DNA of 10,135 nt from Lachnospiraceae bacterium (GTDB lineage: Bacteria; Bacillota; Clostridia; Lachnospirales; Lachnospiraceae). Both the position numbers and the translations under genes were made by a program. The notes under the pieces are model-generated. The model worked only from the letters and a program-made list of their open reading frames with translations, searched no databases and had not been told where the DNA came from. The DNA is taken from positions 1-10,135 of the forward strand of contig JAILOA010000268.1 of the NCBI GenBank assembly GCA_024691065.1. The letters are read 5' to 3'. Shown here piece by piece: positions 5,680 through 10,135 of this stretch (position 1 is the stretch's first letter; every line of letters begins with the position of its first letter).

Positions 5680-5701
5680 AATTTTTAGAAAAGGATTAAC
5701 T

Positions 5702-7837
5702 ATGGATTTTAAATTTAATATAAACAAATTATCTAAATACGCAAAATATGACCTATATATGGATACCCTGAACAATATATTTAACAGCCAGGCGCTTTTC
5801 AGCGATGGAACTACATTTTACAGGTATCCATCAGAACCGGATCCAAACGATATCGTAAGGCTTCGATTCAGGACAGCAAGAGAAAATATTGATACATGCT
5901 ATGCGATAGTAAATGATGTCCGTTATGAAATGGAGCGGATTTTTAACGACAGAAATTTTGATTATTATGATGTTGAAGTTCAGCTCGGGAGCGAAATGGT
6001 TTACTACTATTTTGAGGTACATTCCGGTCCGCTTGTTTGTTATTACAATGCAATCGGTGCCCTGAGAGAAATCAATCATACTTATGATTTTAAGATTACT
6101 CCGGGCTTCCATACACCTGACTGGGCAAAGGGAGCTGTATTCTATCAAATTTATGTTGATAGATTTTTCAATGGAAATCCGGATAATGATGTTTTAAATG
6201 ATGAATATTTTTATATCGGAGATTCCTCGGTTAAGGTTGAGGATTGGAATAAATATCCTGCTGCAATGGGTGTCCGCGAGTTCTATGGCGGTGATTTGCA
6301 GGGTGTTATGGAGAAGCTTGATTATCTCCAGGAACTGGGAATTGATGCGATATATTTTAATCCGCTTTTTGTATCACCTTCTAATCATAAATATGATATT
6401 CAGGATTATGATTATATCGATCCGCATATTGGTGTGCTCAAAAAGGATGAGGGAGAGCTTATAAACCGCGACGGAAACGGAACTCTCCTCTATAACCCTG
6501 AGTGCCCTAATAAGGACGCAACCCGTTACATTACAAGGGTTACCGATAAAGAAAATCTTGATGCCACAAATGAGTATTTTGCGAAGCTCGTTGAAGAGGC
6601 TCATAAGAGGGGAATCAAGGTGATTCTCGATGGTGTTTTCAACCACTGCGGCTCATTTAACAAGTGGCTTGACAGAGAGAGAATTTATGAAAATGCTGAT
6701 GGATATGCGAAGGGCGCCTTTGTGGATAAGGACAGTCCATATCACAGATTCTTTAAATTCAGGGGTGGCAACTGGCCTTATAATTATAATTATGATGGTT
6801 GGTGGGGGCACGATACATTGCCTAAGCTTAATTATGAGGAGTCACCTGAGCTTGTAAATTACATAATGGAAATCGGTCGAAAATGGGTTTCGCCACCTTA
6901 CAATGTTGACGGCTGGCGTTTGGACGTTGCTGCGGACCTTGGACAATCCGAGGATTATAACCATTATTTCTGGAAGGAATTCAGGCGCAATGTAAAGGAA
7001 GCAAATCCGGAGGCAATTATTCTTGCGGAGCATTACGGAGATCCGAAGGAATGGCTTTTGGGTGACCAGTGGGATACAGTAATGAACTACGATGCATTTA
7101 TGGAGCCTCTTACCTGGTTCTTAACCGGTATGGAAAAACATAGTGATGAATACCGCGAAAATATGCTTGGAAATGCAGATGCATTTTTCGGAGCGATGGG
7201 ACATTTTATGTCGCGTTTTAATATACAATCGCTTTTTGTTGCTATGAATGAGCTTTCAAATCACGACCATTCAAGGTTCCTTACACGTACGAACAGAACG
7301 GTTGGAAGAACTGCATCGCTCGGCCCTGATGCTGCAAATCACAATGTAAATAAAGGCGTTATGATGCTTGCGGTTATGGTGCAGATGACCTGGCCGGGTG
7401 CTCCGACGCTTTACTACGGAGATGAAGCAGGCGTGTGCGGCTGGACCGATCCGGACAGCCGAAGAACCTATCCTTGGGGCCACGAGGATAAGAATCTGAT
7501 TGCTTATCACAGAGATATGATTAAGATTCATAAACAATACACGGCTCTTAAAACAGGCTCGATTATATTCCTTCAGTCGGATTATAATGTAATTTGCTTC
7601 GGTCGTTTCGACGAGCGTGGCAAGATGATTATAATTATAAATAACAATGATTACGAGAAGGATATTCAGATTCCGGTTTGGAGAATCGGAATTGAAAAAG
7701 ATGAGAGAATCATAAGTGTTATAAAAACACGTTATGAAAATTATTCCCTTGAAACGCAGATTTATAACCATGATGGAGGTTTGTTGAATTTCAAATGCGA
7801 GCCATGCTCCGGAGTGGTACTTAGAAATTATGTATAA
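5702..7837 (+). CDS. GH13 alpha-amylase family enzyme, neopullulanase/cyclomaltodextrinase-like
   Basis: This 711-residue enzyme is predicted to cleave alpha-glucans or maltodextrins inside the cell; no signal peptide is present. An N-terminal beta-rich region (about 10-130) resembles the CBM34-type domain of GH13 neopullulanases. The barrel begins at WAKGAVFYQIYVDRF. All four conserved regions are present: DGVFNH (310-315), GWRLDVAAD with nucleophile D408, ILAEHYGD with acid/base E443, and NELSNHDHSR with D522. GWTDPDSRRTYPWG further on is typical of the GH13_20-like group. It is somewhat longer than the usual 580-600 residues. The start at 5702 follows AAAAGGA with normal spacing; an in-frame ATG at 5609 lies within cca and is rejected. 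The 22-base gap after cca indicates one operon. Exact substrate (pullulan, cyclodextrin, maltodextrin) is not resolved. Confidence 0.92.
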   Translation: MDFKFNINKLSKYAKYDLYMDTLNNIFNSQALFSDGTTFYRYPSEPDPNDIVRLRFRTARENIDTCYAIVNDVRYEMERIFNDRNFDYYDVEVQLGSEMVYYYFEVHSGPLVCYYNAIGALREINHTYDFKITPGFHTPDWAKGAVFYQIYVDRFFNGNPDNDVLNDEYFYIGDSSVKVEDWNKYPAAMGVREFYGGDLQGVMEKLDYLQELGIDAIYFNPLFVSPSNHKYDIQDYDYIDPHIGVLKKDEGELINRDGNGTLLYNPECPNKDATRYITRVTDKENLDATNEYFAKLVEEAHKRGIKVILDGVFNHCGSFNKWLDRERIYENADGYAKGAFVDKDSPYHRFFKFRGGNWPYNYNYDGWWGHDTLPKLNYEESPELVNYIMEIGRKWVSPPYNVDGWRLDVAADLGQSEDYNHYFWKEFRRNVKEANPEAIILAEHYGDPKEWLLGDQWDTVMNYDAFMEPLTWFLTGMEKHSDEYRENMLGNADAFFGAMGHFMSRFNIQSLFVAMNELSNHDHSRFLTRTNRTVGRTASLGPDAANHNVNKGVMMLAVMVQMTWPGAPTLYYGDEAGVCGWTDPDSRRTYPWGHEDKNLIAYHRDMIKIHKQYTALKTGSIIFLQSDYNVICFGRFDERGKMIIIINNNDYEKDIQIPVWRIGIEKDERIISVIKTRYENYSLETQIYNHDGGLLNFKCEPCSGVVLRNYV

Positions 7838-7883
7838 AAATATGTTGGAAATTTGTATAAAATTTGAGTAAATTTTTTAAAAA

Positions 7884-8118
7884 CAATTTGGAAAAAATTA
7901 TCTGTAAAAGGGCAGTAAACGGATGATATTTGAAAATATTATTTAAAAAATATACATAAAATTTTTGAAAAATAATCGTCTGTAAAAGGGTAGTAAACGG
8001 ATGATATTTGAAAATGTTATTTAAAAAATTTACATAAAATTTTTGGAAAATAATCGTCTGTAAAAGGCCTGTAAACGGATGATATTTGAAAATATTATTT
8101 AAAAAATTTACATAAAAA
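7884..8118. repeat. 78-bp tandem repeat, about three copies, upstream of rsmE
   Basis: TCTGTAAAAGG begins at 7901, 7979 and 8057. The first two units are full length and the third runs 62 bases to 8118; a degraded half unit precedes 7901. Each unit contains an imperfect hairpin ATGATATT/AATATTAT around TGAA, and the string GTAAACGG. A TTGAAA with loosely -10-like TACATA 17 bases on recurs in each unit, so promoter activity is possible but weakly supported. The repeat fills nearly the whole gap between the amylase and rsmE; I see no gene or clear terminator in it. Confidence 0.93.
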
Positions 8119-8133
8119 CAGAATGGATAAACT

Positions 8134-8874
8134 ATGTTTAGATGTTATATAGAGGATTCGCAGTATGACGGTACATACGTATATATAACCGGCTCCGACG
8201 TTAACCATATAGTAAATGTAATGCGCCTTGGCATAAATGACTGGATTACCGCCTGCAATGGTGAAGGCACCGATTATATAGGACAAATCAGTGAACTCAG
8301 TCGTGATGAGGTTAAGGTTAAGGTTGGAAAGGTACAGCCTACCGGAAGCGAATTGGATCAAAAATTATATCTATTTCAGGGGATTCCGAAGGGCGACAAG
8401 ATGGATTTGATTATCCAGAAAGCCGTTGAAATCGGTGCCTATGAAATTATTCCGGTTGAGATGGAGAGATGCGTCTCAAAGCTTAAGGAAGAAAAAAAGA
8501 AGGAAAAGAAAATTTCCAGATGGCAGTCAATTTCCGAATCGGCCTCCAAGCAAAGTGACAGGGGAATTATTCCTAAGGTCAGGATGCCGATTAGCTTTAA
8601 GGAAGCACTTAAGGAAGCTACTTTACTTGATTATTCCATCATTCCTTATGAACTTCAGGAAGGGATGCAAACCTCGAAAAAGATAATTGAAGACGCAAAA
8701 GATAAAAAATCAGTTGGAATTTTTATAGGTCCGGAGGGCGGAATTTCAGAAAATGAAATCGAAGCTGCGATAAGTTCCGGAGTACTCCCGGTGTCACTCG
8801 GACGCCGAATACTCAGGACTGAAACCGCCGGATTATATACATTATCCGTGCTTGCATTTCAGGCGGAAGGATAA
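8134..8874 (+). CDS. rsmE: 16S rRNA (uracil-1498-N3) methyltransferase RsmE
   Basis: This 246-residue SPOUT-class enzyme methylates N3 of U1498 in 16S rRNA using S-adenosylmethionine. A PUA-like N-terminal part (about 1-70) is followed by KGDKMDLIIQKAVEIG, the family stretch R..W..I..SASKQSDR, IFIGPEGGIS..E (GPEGG at 199-203) and the knot-forming LGRRILRTETA (222-232). The length is normal. The ATG at 8134 has only a weak upstream GGA (8125-8127), so translation may be modest, but the start agrees with the family. The frequent neighbour prmA is absent upstream; the gene follows the 78-bp repeat and is likely transcribed separately or by read-through. Confidence 0.95.
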   Translation: MFRCYIEDSQYDGTYVYITGSDVNHIVNVMRLGINDWITACNGEGTDYIGQISELSRDEVKVKVGKVQPTGSELDQKLYLFQGIPKGDKMDLIIQKAVEIGAYEIIPVEMERCVSKLKEEKKKEKKISRWQSISESASKQSDRGIIPKVRMPISFKEALKEATLLDYSIIPYELQEGMQTSKKIIEDAKDKKSVGIFIGPEGGISENEIEAAISSGVLPVSLGRRILRTETAGLYTLSVLAFQAEG

Positions 8875-8888
8875 AATTATTTATAGAT

Positions 8889-8923
8889 ATTATTTTGAAA
8901 TATAAAATAATCCGGATATTTTT
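8889..8923 (+). terminator. Weak candidate terminator after rsmE
   Basis: ATTATTTT (8889-8896) and AAAATAAT (8904-8911) form a perfect 8-bp AT-only stem with a 7-base loop, followed by CCGGATATTTTTTT. The lack of G-C pairs and the gap before the T-run make termination uncertain. Confidence 0.3.
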
Positions 8924-8943
8924 TTGAAAATTTCTGATTTTTT

Positions 8944-9032
8944 TTATAAAAAATATTAGAAAAATATTAGAAAAAATATTAGAAAAAAATTATAAAAAAT
9001 ATTAGAAAAATATTAGAAAAAATATTAGAAAT
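8944..9032. repeat. 46-bp duplication built of AAAAATATTAG units
   Basis: TATTAG occurs at 8954, 8965, 8977, 9000, 9011 and 9023. The steps 11, 12, 23, 11, 12 show a 46-bp block (8944-8989) repeated directly (8990-9035, diverging at the end), each block holding three 11-12 bp units. The DNA is almost pure A/T. No convincing promoter for the next gene was found in 8924-9098; GATAAT at 9053-9058 lacks a -35 partner. Confidence 0.92.
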
Positions 9033-9098
9033 AAATTGTGAAAATTTTAAGTGATAATTGGTTTTAGCAATTTAAGCCGGATAAGAATAGGAAATATT

Positions 9099-10135
9099 AT
9101 GATTGCATATTTAGACAATGCTGCTACAACCCGGGTACTTCCCGAGGTTGCTGACACTATGAGAGATGTTATGTTGAACGATTTTGGTAATCCATCATCG
9201 AAGCATGAAATGGGAATTGCCGCAGAAAAATATTTGACGGCGGCCAGGGAAACGATAGCAAAGGTTTTAAAGTGTAAACCAAAGGAGATATATTTCACTT
9301 CGGGTGGTACCGAGTCAAATAATCAGGCATTGATTGCCGCCGCAGAAGCTAACAAGAGGACGGGCATGCACATAATAACCAGCCGGATTGAACATTCCTC
9401 GATTTTAAAGCCTTGCGAAGAGCTTGAAAGAAGAGGTTTTTCGGTTACTTATCTGCCGGTAAATAAAAACGGACAGGTTGAGGCAGAAACTCTTAAAAAT
9501 GCACTTCAGGACGATACGATTTTGGTTTCCATTATGCATGTAAATAATGAAATCGGATCCGTAAATGATATTGCAGCGCTTTCGGCGGTTATAAAGGAAG
9601 CTAATAAAGACAGGGACAAAAAGTCCAGAATTATATTCCATACCGATGCCATCCAAAGCTTCGGTAAAATAAAGGTTTTGCCGGAAAAGCTCGGGGTTGA
9701 TATGCTTAGTGTATCAGGTCACAAATTGCACGGTCCAAAGGGAATCGGCTTTATATATGTTAAGGATGGAACCAAGGTAACACCTTATATATTCGGTGGA
9801 GGACAGGAAAAAGGCTTTCGCTCGGGTACTCAGAATGTACCTGGAATTGCGGGTTTATCTACAGCGGTAGAATCTATATTTAAAGGGCATGATGAGAAAA
9901 TCGAGAACCTTTATAAATTGAAGGAATATATGATAGGCGGGTTAACTCAGATAGAAGGCGCTCATATCAATGGCATTAACGGGGTCGATGTAAGAGAAAC
10001 GGCGCCTCACGTGGTGAGCGTTACATTTGACGGAATAAAAAGTGAAGTCCTTTTAAATGCATTGTCCGATAAGGGTGTGTACATATCTTCGGGTTCCGCC
10101 TGCTCGTCAAACAGACCGGAGCTAAGCGGTACATT
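9099..10135 (+). CDS. Cysteine desulfurase (IscS/NifS family), 3' end outside window
   Basis: This PLP enzyme removes sulfur from L-cysteine to form a persulfide for Fe-S cluster or thiolated tRNA synthesis. The visible 345 residues contain LDNAATT (5-11), GGTESNN (69-75), H99 in EHSS, D183 and Q186 (TDAIQS), the PLP lysine K209 in SGHKLHGPKG, FRSGTQNVPGI, and catalytic C335 in SGSACSS. Spacing agrees closely with IscS/NifS group I enzymes. The start MIAYLDNAATT is the family's usual beginning and has AGGA seven bases upstream. Only the final part is missing, cut by the window end. Which carrier it serves (iscU, thiI, mnmA) would depend on genes to the right; a thiI neighbour is common in related genomes as far as I recall. 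Confidence 0.95.
   Translation, partial: MIAYLDNAATTRVLPEVADTMRDVMLNDFGNPSSKHEMGIAAEKYLTAARETIAKVLKCKPKEIYFTSGGTESNNQALIAAAEANKRTGMHIITSRIEHSSILKPCEELERRGFSVTYLPVNKNGQVEAETLKNALQDDTILVSIMHVNNEIGSVNDIAALSAVIKEANKDRDKKSRIIFHTDAIQSFGKIKVLPEKLGVDMLSVSGHKLHGPKGIGFIYVKDGTKVTPYIFGGGQEKGFRSGTQNVPGIAGLSTAVESIFKGHDEKIENLYKLKEYMIGGLTQIEGAHINGINGVDVRETAPHVVSVTFDGIKSEVLLNALSDKGVYISSGSACSSNRPELSGT

Noticed and set aside
5609..5701. In-frame extension of the amylase start into cca
   Set aside because: The ATG at 5702 has an AAAAGGA site just upstream; the extension would overlap cca by 71 bases and looks unlike the amylase family.
7884..8118. CRISPR or mobile-element repeat
   Set aside because: The 78-bp units follow each other directly without spacers, and no transposase or terminal inverted repeats are present.
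9051..9098. Upstream GTG at 9051 as the cysteine desulfurase start
   Set aside because: The family begins at MI.YLDNAATT, which matches the ATG at 9099, and that ATG has its own AGGA.

Overview
The window looks like chromosome of a low-GC Firmicute, most likely a gut or rumen Clostridium relative (Lachnospiraceae-like). This is inferred from strong AGGAGG-type ribosome binding sites, very AT-rich intergenic DNA, sigma-A promoters of TTGACA/TATAAT type, and family-level resemblance of the proteins. No rRNA, tRNA, insertion sequence, phage gene or CRISPR array was seen.

Region 1 (1-3430) is an ABC uptake locus with an unusual build. A promoter at 83-111 drives a polar amino acid type permease (215-889). 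Its stop codon overlaps the start of the ATPase gene (886-1998). The ATPase carries about 130 extra C-terminal residues that resemble a degenerate RsbW/SpoIIAB-type (GHKL) anti-sigma domain. Converging on it from the minus strand is a lipoprotein (2286-3299) whose two substrate-binding-protein halves are in reversed order, as in a circular permutation, and which carries a long acidic Gly/Pro-rich insertion. A bidirectional terminator separates the two units. The lipoprotein promoter (3400-3428, minus) and the permease promoter are strikingly alike, including the spacer, which suggests shared control. A natural reading is that the three genes make one transporter or sensor.

Region 2 (3446-7837) begins with an array of 13 short AAAGT-containing repeats upstream of the lipoprotein promoter. 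A second strong promoter (3654-3682) and a roughly 220-nt leader with several possible stems and a tiny upstream ORF follow. These precede cca (tRNA CCA-adding enzyme fused to an HD domain, with an in-frame 36-bp repeat insertion). Twenty-two bases after cca comes an intracellular GH13 alpha-amylase/neopullulanase-like gene, probably in the same operon.

Region 3 (7838-10135) holds rsmE (16S rRNA m3U1498 methyltransferase) and the 5' part of an IscS/NifS-type cysteine desulfurase cut by the window end. Each is preceded by an AT-rich tandem repeat (78-bp and 46-bp units).

The most distinctive traits are the permuted binding protein, the ATPase-RsbW-like fusion, the matched promoter pair, and six unrelated tandem-repeat arrays within 10 kb.
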